Notes: generated by a model not told the origin, from the sequence alone. 64,000 nucleotides of DNA from Pedobacter sp. WC2423 (GCF_040822065.1 NZ_CP162005.1:3286001-3350000); one strand, 5' to 3'. Counted from the first letter of the stretch, positions 28,906 through 38,819 are shown. Program-made: numbers and translations.

Positions 28906-31900
28906 TTAAAATCTTGCACTCAGACCGAATGTGTATTCTCTTGCAAACGGATTATCTGTGCCGCGTTCAATATCAATTGTACTGAAAGTGGCCAGGTTAT
29001 TTGTTGTTGCGCTAACCGTAATATTCTGCAAGCCTAATTTTCTAACAAATGCCGTTTTGAACTGATAGCTTAAATTAACAGAGCTGAGCTGGATGTTATT
29101 GTCGTTTTGAACAAAACGTGAGGTTAGTTTCGTTTGTGTTGGTGAGGAAGTAATCCTGCGGTATGGACTTATACTGCCAGGACCGGTCCAACCCAGATCG
29201 TAAGCTCTCCGGTCCACATTATTACGTGCATCAACAGCTTCCACACGATTTAACAAAGTACTGTTATACAGTTGAGCACCATAATTGTAATTAATGCTGA
29301 AGTTTAAGGCAAAACCTGAATACATGAAATTTGAATTTATTGCACCGGTCCATTTAGGGCGTGTATCACCAGCATAGGTCTTATCATTGACATCCCAGAC
29401 AAAAGTTGGGGTGCCGTCCGCTTTCAGATATACTTCCTGCCCGGTAACGGGATCAATACCCAATGATTTCACTGCATAAATAGCCGTTGTTGACCTGCCT
29501 TCAATAAACTGGGCATTTTCAACCGTCTGATTGGTATTATTGGTATTTAGTGCAGCATTAAAGGCTTTAAGCTTATCAGAAACTTGTTTTAGCACTGATT
29601 TGTTGGTAGCCGCATTCACAGAAACATTCCATTTTAAGCCATTACGAGGTCGGGATAATATCGTATAGCCCAGTTCAAGCTGCAATCCTCTGTTCTGGAT
29701 TTTACCTAAATTTTCGGTATAGGAAGGAAAGCCGGTACTCGGCGCAAGTGAAACTGTAGTCAGCGCATTCTGGGTTACCTCATTGTAAAACTCCGCATTG
29801 AAAGTCAAACGGTTGTCCAGAAATGCTGAAGCAATACCTACGTTCGATTTGAGTACTTGCTGCCAGCTCAGATTCGGGTTTCCAAGTCCGCCGGGAACGG
29901 CACCTACTTCCCCAAAATAACCGGACGATGTGCCCAGGTTGTACCTGAATTGCGCTGCATAAGGATCCTGTACAGAGGTACCGGTAGAGCCATAACTACC
30001 ACGAATCCTCAACAAGTTAATCACATCACTGTCTTTAAAATATTCTTCGTTGCTGATGTTCCAGCCTAAGCCTGCCGACCAGAAATCACCAAATTTATTA
30101 TTTACCCCATAAGCCGAAGAGCCATCCCTGGTATAGGTGAAATCGGTAAAGTACCGGTTATCATAAGAGTAATTGGCGCTTCCGGAAAAGGAAAGGTTGT
30201 TTATGGTGCTTTCGCTTCCCGTTGGCCTGCTGTCTAAATATTGAGCAGCAAACAGGATATTATCTAAACGATCAAAAGGGAAACCCTGCGTAGATACGGT
30301 ATAGGAATCAACATGTGCTTTGGCAACCCTGAAGCCTGCATATACAGTAATACCATTTTTTCCAAAATTCTTATTATAGTTTACTGATCCCGTGCCGTCC
30401 ATCATAAAGGAAGCGGTGTTATTGATAGAATAGGTACCCCGTTGACTTGGATCGGCTATATCATTAAACCGGCTGTCCAGAGCCGAATAGAAATTGTCTA
30501 TCGTTCCATTTACTTTGGTGATTCCCAGGGCGCCATTAAACCATAATGATTTATTTACATCGTAACGAACTGTGGTGTTGTTTCGTAAATTAAAATTCTT
30601 GTTTCTGTCATTAATGGTGTTGTGTGTGACGTCCATCAGTGGATTTGCCACAACAGAGCCTGCGTTACCGAAGCCCATGTTAATGTTTTCCAGGTATTGG
30701 TTTACGTTGCCGTTTGCATCATAAGGCTTCCAGTAGGGGTTCAAATTCAGATACTGACTGAATTCTCCATACGGAGAAGCATTGGAGATCACCTGGGTTC
30801 CGATGGTATTATTCTGGAATGTCAGTTTATTCGTTTTATAGCTCAGCGTAAAACTTCCCGCATAATTTTTCCTGTCCTGCCCCTTCATTACCCCCTGTAA
30901 AAAATTGCTGCTGAAAGACAGGTTAAAGGTCAGCGACTGGTCGCCGCCACGTAAAGACAGGTTGGTCCTGTTATTGTAACCAGTTCTAACAGGAATAGAT
31001 TTCCAGTCGGTGTTCACACCGCTTAACATTGCTTTGTATCTTTCTGCATTGATATACTGGCCTCTATAACTGTCGGTGAGTCCAACACGCTTTTCGAAAT
31101 CAAGTTTCTCTGCCGAATTCAGCATGTGATAAACAGAAAGATCCGGAGATGATAACGTAAAATTGTTATTGATAGAAACTTCTACCTTTCCTCTTGGAGG
31201 GAGGATAGTGGTGACAACCATGACACCGTTACCGCCACGGGAACCGTACATTGCAGTAGCTGAAGCATCCTTTAATAAAGTTACTGAGGCAATCTGGTTC
31301 ATATCCAGGTCTACAATAGCCTGCAGCGAAACTTGAAAACCATCCAGAATAAATAATGGCGTATTGGGATTTCCCACAAGTTCTGCCCCAAGGGTAGGAT
31401 AGGAAGTCTGGCCACGCATAGTCACCTGCGGAAGTGTATTAATGTTACCGCCTGTAACATTGTTCGGAATCATTCTGAAAGACGGATCCAGAGCAGCAAC
31501 GGCAGTAAACAGGTTGACCGGACTCACCGCCTTAAGCTCTGCACCAGTCATGGCTTTGGCAGCCCCGGTATAAGTACTGACCTTCCTGTCAACAATTCCC
31601 GTAATTACCGTCTCATTCAGTCCAAGCATATTCTCAACCATATAAATGTTGTAATTAGAGTTGGCAGAGATAGGTACTTCAACGGTCTTATAGCCGACAA
31701 ATCTGAATTCCAGGGATTTAGCACCATTGGGTATGCTTAAGGTGAATTTTCCGTTTTTATCCGTCTCAACGGCAGATTTTGTTCCCTTAATGAAAACTGT
31801 AACCCCTGGAATAGGCGCGCGGTCTTTCGCATCCCCTACAAAACCAGAAATGATTTCCTGATTGATCACGGTACGTGCTTTGATGACCACAGTTTTATTG

Positions 31901-32226
31901 CGTATAATAAAATCCAGGTTTTGTCCAGTAAGGACTTCGTGAAGCACAACTGGCAATTCAGAGTTTTTAACATCAATGGTCACTGGTGACGAATTTTCCA
32001 ACAAGTTGTCTGTATAAAAAAAATTGTACCCAGTTTGTTGGTTCAACTCCTTAAAGATAGATCTAAGCGAAGTATTAGCTTTGGTCAGGGTTACTTTTTG
32101 GGCAAGGCTCGACGCACTTACCTGCATAAAGCATGCTATTATTATTACGATGGTTAAGCGCATAGTCAGCAATAATTTTGGGTACAGCCGTTCAGGCATA
32201 CCAAATTTCTTTAAATATTGATACAT
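28906..32226 (-). CDS. SusC/RagA-type TonB-linked outer-membrane transporter with STN domain
   Basis: 1,106 residues. A signal sequence (MRLTIVIIIACFMQVSASSLAQ) is followed by an STN (secretin/TonB N-terminal) domain (residues about 43-115, SLRSIFKELNQQTGYNFFYTDN), a carboxypeptidase-like domain (ISGFVGDAKDRAPIPGVTVFIKGTKSAVETDKNGKFTL), a plug (TPLFILDGFQV, TLLKDASATAMYGSRGGNGVM) and a long barrel ending in an aromatic-rich AREYTFGLSARF. The STN domain indicates transmembrane signalling to the FecR protein encoded upstream. The substrate is not evident. Confidence 0.95.
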   Translation of the reverse strand: MYQYLKKFGMPERLYPKLLLTMRLTIVIIIACFMQVSASSLAQKVTLTKANTSLRSIFKELNQQTGYNFFYTDNLLENSSPVTIDVKNSELPVVLHEVLTGQNLDFIIRNKTVVIKARTVINQEIISGFVGDAKDRAPIPGVTVFIKGTKSAVETDKNGKFTLSIPNGAKSLEFRFVGYKTVEVPISANSNYNIYMVENMLGLNETVITGIVDRKVSTYTGAAKAMTGAELKAVSPVNLFTAVAALDPSFRMIPNNVTGGNINTLPQVTMRGQTSYPTLGAELVGNPNTPLFILDGFQVSLQAIVDLDMNQIASVTLLKDASATAMYGSRGGNGVMVVTTILPPRGKVEVSINNNFTLSSPDLSVYHMLNSAEKLDFEKRVGLTDSYRGQYINAERYKAMLSGVNTDWKSIPVRTGYNNRTNLSLRGGDQSLTFNLSFSSNFLQGVMKGQDRKNYAGSFTLSYKTNKLTFQNNTIGTQVISNASPYGEFSQYLNLNPYWKPYDANGNVNQYLENINMGFGNAGSVVANPLMDVTHNTINDRNKNFNLRNNTTVRYDVNKSLWFNGALGITKVNGTIDNFYSALDSRFNDIADPSQRGTYSINNTASFMMDGTGSVNYNKNFGKNGITVYAGFRVAKAHVDSYTVSTQGFPFDRLDNILFAAQYLDSRPTGSESTINNLSFSGSANYSYDNRYFTDFTYTRDGSSAYGVNNKFGDFWSAGLGWNISNEEYFKDSDVINLLRIRGSYGSTGTSVQDPYAAQFRYNLGTSSGYFGEVGAVPGGLGNPNLSWQQVLKSNVGIASAFLDNRLTFNAEFYNEVTQNALTTVSLAPSTGFPSYTENLGKIQNRGLQLELGYTILSRPRNGLKWNVSVNAATNKSVLKQVSDKLKAFNAALNTNNTNQTVENAQFIEGRSTTAIYAVKSLGIDPVTGQEVYLKADGTPTFVWDVNDKTYAGDTRPKWTGAINSNFMYSGFALNFSINYNYGAQLYNSTLLNRVEAVDARNNVDRRAYDLGWTGPGSISPYRRITSSPTQTKLTSRFVQNDNNIQLSSVNLSYQFKTAFVRKLGLQNITVSATTNNLATFSTIDIERGTDNPFAREYTFGLSARF

Positions 32227-32439
32227 TAGTTGTCGGTTTGGTTGAGCAGCCTCTTATGCCTTGAACCGTAAGGAGGACTGCGATTATAACTTTGATTTTT
32301 AATTGAATGTTCCAAACTTTGACCAGGTCCGGATGGGTAGTCCGGGCTTGGTTTTGTTGAACATATTGTGGCTAATGTAATTTTCTTTTCATGTGGTGTG
32401 GTTAAGGTTTAATATTCTGTTAATTAATAGTTTAGCTCT

Positions 32440-33633
32440 TTATTTTGACACATACACGGTTCTTCCCCTGATTTCAAAATGGGCTTCTCCGGTTGATTCT
32501 ACAATCTCAAGGACTTTTGACATTTTATCAAATCTTGAAACACTGCCACTAAACCGCTGCCTGGTTTTTTCGCCAACGTAAATGACTTCAACATTATACC
32601 AGCGCTCAATCATTTTCATGATGGTTTCAATGTGCTCACTTTCGACTACAAATTCATTATTTTTCCAGGCAACAGCCAGGTCTGCATCCGTTTCATTGAG
32701 CTGCAATTTACCACCAGCCAGCACAGCCTGCTGCCCTGGCTTCAGGATTTTGGAAATTCCCGATGCCGACAACTTCACACTTCCTTCCAGTAAGGTGGTT
32801 TTTTCTACTTCGTCATCAGCATAACTGCTGATGTTAAAGTGCGTTCCCAATACTTCTACCTCTTGCTTGTCTGTCTTTACAATAAATGGATGATGCTTAT
32901 CCTTCGCTACTTCAAAATACCCCTCACCGGCAAGCTTAACCACCCGTTTTCCATTTTCAATCAGAGAAGCGGTATAAGTGAGGCTCGAAGCCGCATTTAA
33001 ATAAACAAGTGAACCATCAGGCAAACGTACCTGGTAAGTTTCTCCCCGGGCGGTAGATAAAGTATTAGAGGCATTCGGATCAGAAACCTTTTCATTAATC
33101 TCATAGACCAGCCTGCCATCACCAGATTTAGTGATGATTATTCCCGCTTCCCTGCCAATTTCTCCCTTCGAAGCATTCGCTAAACTGATCTTCCTGCCAT
33201 TTGCCAGTGTAAGTGTGGCACCAAAATCGCCAGGTTTAGCATCTTGTACTACTACTGTGGCAGCAGCGCGAAGTTTGCCTGACTTGTAATTGAAGAAATA
33301 AACGCCCATGCATACGATGGCCAAAGTGGCTGCAACAGCGGCGATTTGTAACCAGAGTTTAAGTATTTTATTTTTTCCGGCAGGTACAGGTACTGCTGCT
33401 GCATGAATTTGAATACGCAAATCGCGGTCAACTTTTGCCAGCACCCCGGCAATGGCAGCATTAGTTTCATAACTTTCATCCTGAGTTTCTAAAACATCAA
33501 TGATCATGTCTTTCAACAGTTCCTGATCTTCATCAAGTTGAAAGTAATCCATCAGACGCTGTGTTTCCTCAAGGTTACAGGTATTGTCCAGGTATTTTTT
33601 GAATAGTATATGGAGTTGATCAGATGATTTCAA
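32440..33633 (-). CDS. FecR-family anti-sigma factor
   Basis: 397 residues. Cytosolic N-terminus of about 105 residues, one transmembrane helix near 110-130 (LWLQIAAVAATLAIVCMGVYFF), then the periplasmic FecR domain (STARGETYQVRLPDGSLVYLNAASSLTYT... VVKLAGEGYFEVAKDKHHPFIVKT, VEVLGTHFNISSYADDEVEKTTLLEGSVKL) and a C-terminal DUF4974-like part. It senses the STN domain of SusC and controls the ECF sigma encoded 95 bases upstream. No independent promoter is apparent. Confidence 0.94.
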   Translation of the reverse strand: MKSSDQLHILFKKYLDNTCNLEETQRLMDYFQLDEDQELLKDMIIDVLETQDESYETNAAIAGVLAKVDRDLRIQIHAAAVPVPAGKNKILKLWLQIAAVAATLAIVCMGVYFFNYKSGKLRAAATVVVQDAKPGDFGATLTLANGRKISLANASKGEIGREAGIIITKSGDGRLVYEINEKVSDPNASNTLSTARGETYQVRLPDGSLVYLNAASSLTYTASLIENGKRVVKLAGEGYFEVAKDKHHPFIVKTDKQEVEVLGTHFNISSYADDEVEKTTLLEGSVKLSASGISKILKPGQQAVLAGGKLQLNETDADLAVAWKNNEFVVESEHIETIMKMIERWYNVEVIYVGEKTRQRFSGSVSRFDKMSKVLEIVESTGEAHFEIRGRTVYVSK

Positions 33634-33728
33634 GGCTCAATTTTTACAGCTAATACGGAGCTGAGCAAAAATATCCTTAGTCTGTTAATAAAAAATTAAC
33701 AATTAATTTCCAAAATCAATGATAAGCA

Positions 33729-34328
33729 CTAAAAACCTTTGAGTAAAACACTTAAAAACAAAGAAATTGTAAGCGTAGAGGAATTCTTAAAATATGTTCT
33801 GAGAAATCTATTGGCTTGCAGCATATGGCTACTGATGGTTTTGGCATTGATCCCCATAATCTCCTCTACTTCTTTATAAGATTTACCTTCTAATTTGCAG
33901 AGTGTGAATACCATTTTACGCTGAGGGGGCATCAGGTTTACGACCTCCTGCAATTTCAGGGCCTTCTCTTTACTCAGTATATCTTCTTCAATATGAACGT
34001 ACAGTTCTGAACTTGAAGCCACCATTTTAGCCAATAAACGTTTGTCTTTAGCCACTTTCCGATAATAATCATGTACCAGGTTCTCTGCTATAAGAAAAAG
34101 ATAAGATTTAAAAGACTTTTCAGGATCAATATTTCTCCGAACTTCCCATATTTTGAAAAAAAGCTCTTGCAGTATTTCTTTGACCAGGTCGTCAGATTTG
34201 AGAAGCTTGAACAAATTTCCAGCAATCCGGAATTTATAATTGTTGTAAAGTATTTGAAATGCAAGTTCATCACCGTTTTTCAATTGTAGCAATAAAGACT
34301 TCTCATCAGTTTGATTAATGTTGACCAT
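33729..34328 (-). CDS. ECF sigma factor of the SusCD locus (Bacteroides expansion-type)
   Basis: 199 residues from ATG 34328 (MVNINQTDEKSLLLQLKNGDELAFQILYNNYKF...); the longer in-frame start at 34442 adds 38 residues with no domain. Region 2 is LVKEILQELFFKIWEVRRNIDPEKSFKSYLFLIAENLVHDYYRK and region 4 is MPPQRKMVFTLCKLEGKSYKEVEEIMGINAKTISSHM. Its target is likely the SusC promoter in the 213-base gap at 32227-32439, which contains an inverted CCGGA/TCCGG near 32328, not tested. Confidence 0.93.
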   Translation of the reverse strand: MVNINQTDEKSLLLQLKNGDELAFQILYNNYKFRIAGNLFKLLKSDDLVKEILQELFFKIWEVRRNIDPEKSFKSYLFLIAENLVHDYYRKVAKDKRLLAKMVASSSELYVHIEEDILSKEKALKLQEVVNLMPPQRKMVFTLCKLEGKSYKEVEEIMGINAKTISSHMLQANRFLRTYFKNSSTLTISLFLSVLLKGF

Positions 34329-35037
34329 TCGTCCTGCAAGTATACATTTACTAAAAGAAACAAGGTAATAATAATTTCTGGAAGATGCACTGATGCGTAT
34401 TTCCGTCAGACCAGTAGAGAAATCGTACAACATCATTGGCAAAAAAATATTAACATTTTATAGGGTACAATCCAAACAGTATTAACATAAATTTTCCATA
34501 TTATAACCATCAACTCTTACGTTTAGTGCAAATATTTATTAATTCAGCCCTCCAATTACAAAAACTTATTTATTATTGATTCATAGCTGAAATCCATTTG
34601 TTCTTGACACCAAATGATTCAGAAAGCTGATCCGATGCAGTAATCACCAGTTCCCTCCTTTCATGATTTCCTCCTGAGTAATCCAGCCCCTTTCCAGTAT
34701 TTTGCCATTCAAAGTTACCTTTTCCACATATTTTTTGGTTTTCCACATAGTTATCCACACTAATGTTAAGAACTTTTCCATTGAAAAATTTAAAGAAACC
34801 CACTTTAGCAGATTTAAAATCTGGTTTCGTTTAAAGCCGGTTTTCACTGACATTAACCTGATAGGTTCATATGCTCATGATTTTCCCGATAAGGTGTGCC
34901 TGGCTGCCCATAATTTCCATCAGACGCAATGGCATGGGAAAGAGTTTTGCTGATGTGTTTTTCTACCGCTTGATTGTGCAAGAAATGGGTTCCTATTAAG
35001 GAATACATTCCGTAATTTCGGATCTGATGTTTATCTT
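34329..35037. other. Non-coding stretch with three DnaA-box-like 9-mers
   Basis: No gene is supported here. A minus-strand frame at 34573-34830 (reading ...AKVGFFKFFNGKVLNIS...) could be a remnant but has no ATG and hits a stop upstream. At 34720-34728, 34739-34747 and 34751-34759 there are TTTTCCACA, TTTTCCACA and TTATCCACA, all on the plus strand and all matching TTWTNCACA. An AT-rich block lies to the left (34443-34570). Confidence 0.5.
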
Positions 35038-35601
35038 ATGAAAAGACAACCAGAACCAGCTAACGAAACCAGCATAATCACCACCACAGAAATTTCTACT
35101 CCACTTGGCCCAATGCTGGCAGGAGCTACCGCAAAAGGTGTTTGCATACTGGAATTCATTAACCGGATCAGATTAGAAAAAGAGATCATTGATTTACAGA
35201 AACTGCTGAATGCAGTGATGCAACCCGGAGAAAATCAACATTTAGCGCAATTGAAAGATGAACTGGCCGAATACTTTGATGGAAAACGGAAAGTATTTTC
35301 TGTTCCCCTGCACGCACCCGGCAATGAATTTGCACAAACAGTCTGGCAAACGCTTCAGAAAATTCCATATGGTCAAACCTGTTCCTATAAACAGCAAGCC
35401 GATCAAATGAATAATCCAAAAGCTATTCGCGCAATTGCCTCCACAAATGGCAGGAACCGCCTGGCTATTATTATCCCTTGTCACCGCGTAATTGGTAGCG
35501 ATGGCAGCATGACCGGATATGCAGCCGGAGTAGAAAAGAAAAAATGGTTACTTAAATTTGAAAGAAATAATTCTGAAAAACCAGCAGATACCTTATTTTA
35601 A
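35038..35601 (+). CDS. ogt: Methylated-DNA-protein-cysteine methyltransferase
   Basis: 187 residues. The suicidal cysteine is Cys148 in IIPCHRVIG, preceded by the DNA-binding helix region KIPYGQTCSYKQQADQMNNPKAIRAIASTNGRN and followed by SMTGYAAGVEKKKWLL. The first 100 residues are the usual N-terminal ribonuclease-H-like lobe (TPLGPMLAGATAKGVCILEF). It repairs O6-alkylguanine by irreversible transfer to itself. No AdaA-type N-terminal regulator domain is fused. Confidence 0.92.
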   Translation: MKRQPEPANETSIITTTEISTPLGPMLAGATAKGVCILEFINRIRLEKEIIDLQKLLNAVMQPGENQHLAQLKDELAEYFDGKRKVFSVPLHAPGNEFAQTVWQTLQKIPYGQTCSYKQQADQMNNPKAIRAIASTNGRNRLAIIIPCHRVIGSDGSMTGYAAGVEKKKWLLKFERNNSEKPADTLF

Positions 35602-35605
35602 CAAG

Positions 35606-36247
35606 ATGCAGACTTACAAAGATTTTAAAATCGGCCAATGGGTAAAATCATATGGCAAAGGAATTCATAGAATAGAAAAATTTATCCCTGTTGAATACGA
35701 AGAATATCACTTTTTTGTGATGGGAGACTGGGAAACAGGGTCAATTAAAGAAAGTCAGATTGGAAGTTTGCAAGAAGAACCGCTTGTTGAATTAAAACGT
35801 CTTTTCAATTCAAAATTCAAGAAACAAATTGGTGCCGATTATTGCTCAGGCTATTACTTAAAAGATTTAACAGCAGAAGAACAGGCAAACATAGCGGAGC
35901 AACTCAAGTCTAATCCAAAATATATAACCGATCTTGACAAGTATGTAATGCCAAAGTTTGAAAGCCGCTATGGATTAAGCTTTTCCTTAACAGGCGACAC
36001 TATTCATCTGGTTAAAGAACTGGCACAATTTATCAGACAGGAAAACGGAAAAACTTTTACTGAGATTTTTGAATGGCTGGGACATAAAAACTATAAACAC
36101 CTGCTTTACAAAGAGGAATTACCCACTGACAACAAAGGACATTACCTGCAATTCGTCAACTGGAATTACCAGGTCAGAAACAATCGGTTATTATTTACAG
36201 ATCTACTTGCCTTTACGCCGGATTTCGCAAAAATAGACACCATTTAA
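35606..36247 (+). CDS. Hypothetical protein, 213 residues
   Basis: ATG at 35606 (MQTYKDFKIGQWVKSYGKG), only 4 bases after the methyltransferase stop, so translational coupling is likely; a longer in-frame start at 35558 overlaps that gene. The protein is soluble and mixed alpha/beta with a KOW/SH3-like opening (GQWVKSYGKGIHRIEKFI...DWETGSIKESQIGSL). No family is recognised and there is no catalytic motif I can point to. Confidence 0.6.
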   Translation: MQTYKDFKIGQWVKSYGKGIHRIEKFIPVEYEEYHFFVMGDWETGSIKESQIGSLQEEPLVELKRLFNSKFKKQIGADYCSGYYLKDLTAEEQANIAEQLKSNPKYITDLDKYVMPKFESRYGLSFSLTGDTIHLVKELAQFIRQENGKTFTEIFEWLGHKNYKHLLYKEELPTDNKGHYLQFVNWNYQVRNNRLLFTDLLAFTPDFAKIDTI

Positions 36248-36262
36248 TATAACATAACATAA

Positions 36263-36418
36263 GAAAGCTGGGAAACAACATACGGAACAGACCCTTCCCA
36301 AATCGGTATATCAGGTTTCTTCGCTGGCGGACATGGCTGGAAAATAAGCAAAAAGAACTCATCCGTTTCTGTATGGCCTGACCTTTTCCAAACCTGGTTA
36401 AAAGCTAAAGGATTTTAA
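36263..36418 (+). pseudogene. Internally deleted alpha/beta-hydrolase (esterase) remnant
   Basis: Open from 36263 to TAA at 36416. It reads ETTYGTDPSQIGISGFFAGG, the nucleophile elbow of xylan-acetyl-esterase-type hydrolases, then directly HGWKISKKN...VWPDLFQTWLKAKGF, which resembles their C-terminus with the catalytic His. In intact relatives well over 100 residues separate these parts. The nucleophile position is Phe-Phe-Ala (normally Phe-Ser-Ala), so it could not work. Probably a deletion between two GGH-encoding stretches. Confidence 0.6.
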
Positions 36419-36448
36419 TCTAATTATTGCTGAGAAATTTCAAAAAAA

Positions 36449-36479
36449 ATGGGATCTAAGTTTTTAACTTAAATCCCAT
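36449..36479. terminator. Bidirectional hairpin terminator
   Basis: ATGGGATCTAAGT pairs with ACTTAAATCCCAT at 12 of 13 positions around TTTTA, with an A tract before it and a T tract after 36486. It separates the esterase remnant from the end of the NRPS operon. Confidence 0.7.
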
Positions 36480-36534
36480 TTATGCAGTTTTTTATACATT
36501 GCCCCATACAGCAAATTCCCCGTTATTAGTTTAA

Positions 36535-37251
36535 TTATTCATAGATTCTGTCAAGCAAGACATGGTTAATTATTTTGGTAATCTGTTTTGGTTCATCATG
36601 CAAAAAGAAATGTCCGCCATTGAAATAATGAATATTACAAAGTTTATTGGTATGTTTCTTCCAGCTATCGCACTGCTCAGCTGTTAAATCTTCGTCTTTT
36701 CCCAAAAAAACAGTAAGATTCTGATCAAATGGTTTAAGGTCTGCGTGAATATCATCTGATTCTGATAATTTGAAATCATTTTTTAATAAAGGCAGGAACA
36801 ATTGCATTAATTCAGGATGTTCAAAAAATTCCGGAGGAGTCCCGCCCAGCTTCATTATTGCCTCCTTAAATTCTTCCTCATTCATTAAATGATATTTCTT
36901 TTTATCATCTCTTTTGATCCCCGGTGCTCCCCGCCCCGAAAGAAATATATGCACCGGTTCTACATAACCGGCATCTCTGATTTTCTGAACAAGCTTATAA
37001 GATAACATAGCACCCATGCTATGTCCAAATATTGCATAAGGAGCCTGCTGAATATCTTTGCTGATGAATTTAAAAATATCTTCCACAGCTTCAGAAATAT
37101 TCTGATACAATCCTTCCTGAATTCTGCTTCCCCTGCCTGCCAGCTCAATCGCATTCAGCTCGATAGATGGACTTAGATGACTCTTCCATTTATTATAAAT
37201 TGCAGCTGATCCTCCGGCATAAGGGATACAGAAAAGTTTTATCTTCTTCAT
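36535..37251 (-). CDS. Type II thioesterase (NRPS-associated, GrsT/TycF-like)
   Basis: 238 residues of the alpha/beta-hydrolase fold. N-terminus FCIPYAGGSAAIYNKWK, nucleophile elbow IFGHSMGAMLSYKL (Ser in GHSMG near residue 84), and the C-terminal His in GGHFFLHDEPKQI. Type II thioesterases hydrolyse misprimed or stalled acyl groups from carrier proteins. It is the last gene of the NRPS operon, 29 bases after glgA. Confidence 0.93.
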   Translation of the reverse strand: MKKIKLFCIPYAGGSAAIYNKWKSHLSPSIELNAIELAGRGSRIQEGLYQNISEAVEDIFKFISKDIQQAPYAIFGHSMGAMLSYKLVQKIRDAGYVEPVHIFLSGRGAPGIKRDDKKKYHLMNEEEFKEAIMKLGGTPPEFFEHPELMQLFLPLLKNDFKLSESDDIHADLKPFDQNLTVFLGKDEDLTAEQCDSWKKHTNKLCNIHYFNGGHFFLHDEPKQITKIINHVLLDRIYE

Positions 37252-37280
37252 TTTTTTTAGGTTAAAATTAAAAAAAATTA

Positions 37281-38819
37281 CTACAATGATTCTTCTATTT
37301 GTTCAACAATAAGTTCCTCTGCGATCTGATCAAAAAATTGAAAATAAACTGCTCTTATTTTCTCCCACGAAAAATCCTCATTCATAGCCCTTTTAACAAG
37401 CTGGTTCCATTCCTCCGGTTGCAATTTATAGAGCTGCACCAGCTGTTCAAAAGCCATGCAAAGGCTGCTGTGATTGAATTCTTCAATATAAAATCCTGTA
37501 CTAACTGAAGGATTATGCTGATAAGATTTAACAGTATCACGTAGTCCTCCTACCGCTCTGACAACCGGAACTGCTCCAAAAGACATTCCATAGATTTGTA
37601 CTAAACCACAAGGTTCAAAGAGTGAAGGACATAATACAGCATCCGAAGCAGCTAAAAGTTGATGGGCTAATTCTTCATTATATTCAGATAGATAACAGAA
37701 CCTTCCTGGAAATCTTTTGGCAGCCAGTGAAAATCTTTTATGGACATTACCATTTGTTCCACCTGAAGGACGGCCGCAGACAATTAACCTTACACCCTTG
37801 TCCAGCAGCTCTTGCAGGTTTTTCATAGCAGTTTCTTCATCGTTCCAGAAATTCATTAATAAAGTAATTCCTTTCTGTTCAGTCAGTCTGGCCATCATTA
37901 AAATAACCGGATCACCAGATGGTGAAAACTGTAATTTTTCCAAAATTTCTTTCTTCGCCTTTTTTTTCATCTCCAGAGCAGAAAACTGATTATAAGGATG
38001 CGCCAGATATGGACTGTTTTGCGGTGACCAGAGCAAAGTGTCAATTCCATTTGGCAAAGCATAAATTTTCTTCCTTTTGATCAGCTCAAGGAACTTAAGA
38101 CCAGTATGCGGTAATCCTCCGGCTTCAAGTTCTTTTGCATAACTATCGCTTACAGTTGCTACATAATCAGCATTCTTTAATCCAAGTGAGAGCAATGTCG
38201 CAGTACCATATTTTTCTAAAACCGGAGACAATTCCTCTACAGCTTCCCTGGTCAGCAGATGAAGAGAGTCTGGCAATATTTCACCCTGATATTCATAATT
38301 ATGAATTAGTAAAATAGTAGTATAGTTTCGTTCTGATCTGATGTTTCCCATTAATTGACGAAAGCCAAAACACCCGCAAACGTGCCAGTCATGAAAAATA
38401 AGGTATTCTGGTAATAACTTCAAAGTATCAATCAGCTTTAAAGCAGCCTTGGCAAAATAGATATAAATGAAGAAGGAGGAATTATGCTGATAAGGTTTTT
38501 CTCCATCTTCAAGCAACTTGTCACCTTCTCCAGATTCCTGATCGCTGAAAATATGCCGATCAGACATATTCAGAAAATAATAATCTATCTGTTCGCTATG
38601 ATGGTGATAATAAACAAATTCATATTCAATACCTTGTATACTTATTTGAATGGATTTTTTTGTTTCAAGATCAATTCCTTTCATCCTGTTTTCATAAAAA
38701 AAAGAAATAACAACATTTTGCTGTCTTTCACTCAGGTATTTTGGAAGTGCCCCAACCACATCGCCGAGTCCTCCTCTTTTATAAAAAGGTGCAACTTCAG
38801 AAGCCAGATGAACTATCAT
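37281..38819 (-). CDS. glgA: Glycogen (starch) synthase, GT5
   Basis: 512 residues. N-terminal KRGGLGDVVGALPKYL, the ADP-glucose-binding KxGGLGD motif, starting at residue 14, HDWHVCG near 142, and the C-terminal Rossmann domain with PSLFEPCGLVQIYGMSFGAVPVVRAVGGLRDTV. It makes alpha-1,4-glucan from ADP-glucose in the cytosol. No GlgC or GlgB is adjacent; instead the gene lies inside an NRPS operon, 38 bases after a GH13 gene and 29 before the type II thioesterase. Confidence 0.93.
   Translation of the reverse strand: MIVHLASEVAPFYKRGGLGDVVGALPKYLSERQQNVVISFFYENRMKGIDLETKKSIQISIQGIEYEFVYYHHHSEQIDYYFLNMSDRHIFSDQESGEGDKLLEDGEKPYQHNSSFFIYIYFAKAALKLIDTLKLLPEYLIFHDWHVCGCFGFRQLMGNIRSERNYTTILLIHNYEYQGEILPDSLHLLTREAVEELSPVLEKYGTATLLSLGLKNADYVATVSDSYAKELEAGGLPHTGLKFLELIKRKKIYALPNGIDTLLWSPQNSPYLAHPYNQFSALEMKKKAKKEILEKLQFSPSGDPVILMMARLTEQKGITLLMNFWNDEETAMKNLQELLDKGVRLIVCGRPSGGTNGNVHKRFSLAAKRFPGRFCYLSEYNEELAHQLLAASDAVLCPSLFEPCGLVQIYGMSFGAVPVVRAVGGLRDTVKSYQHNPSVSTGFYIEEFNHSSLCMAFEQLVQLYKLQPEEWNQLVKRAMNEDFSWEKIRAVYFQFFDQIAEELIVEQIEESL

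Noticed and set aside
34573..34853. Minus- and plus-strand frames in the gap before the methyltransferase
   Set aside because: No start codon in context, stops soon upstream, no recognisable family; kept only as a non-coding stretch.
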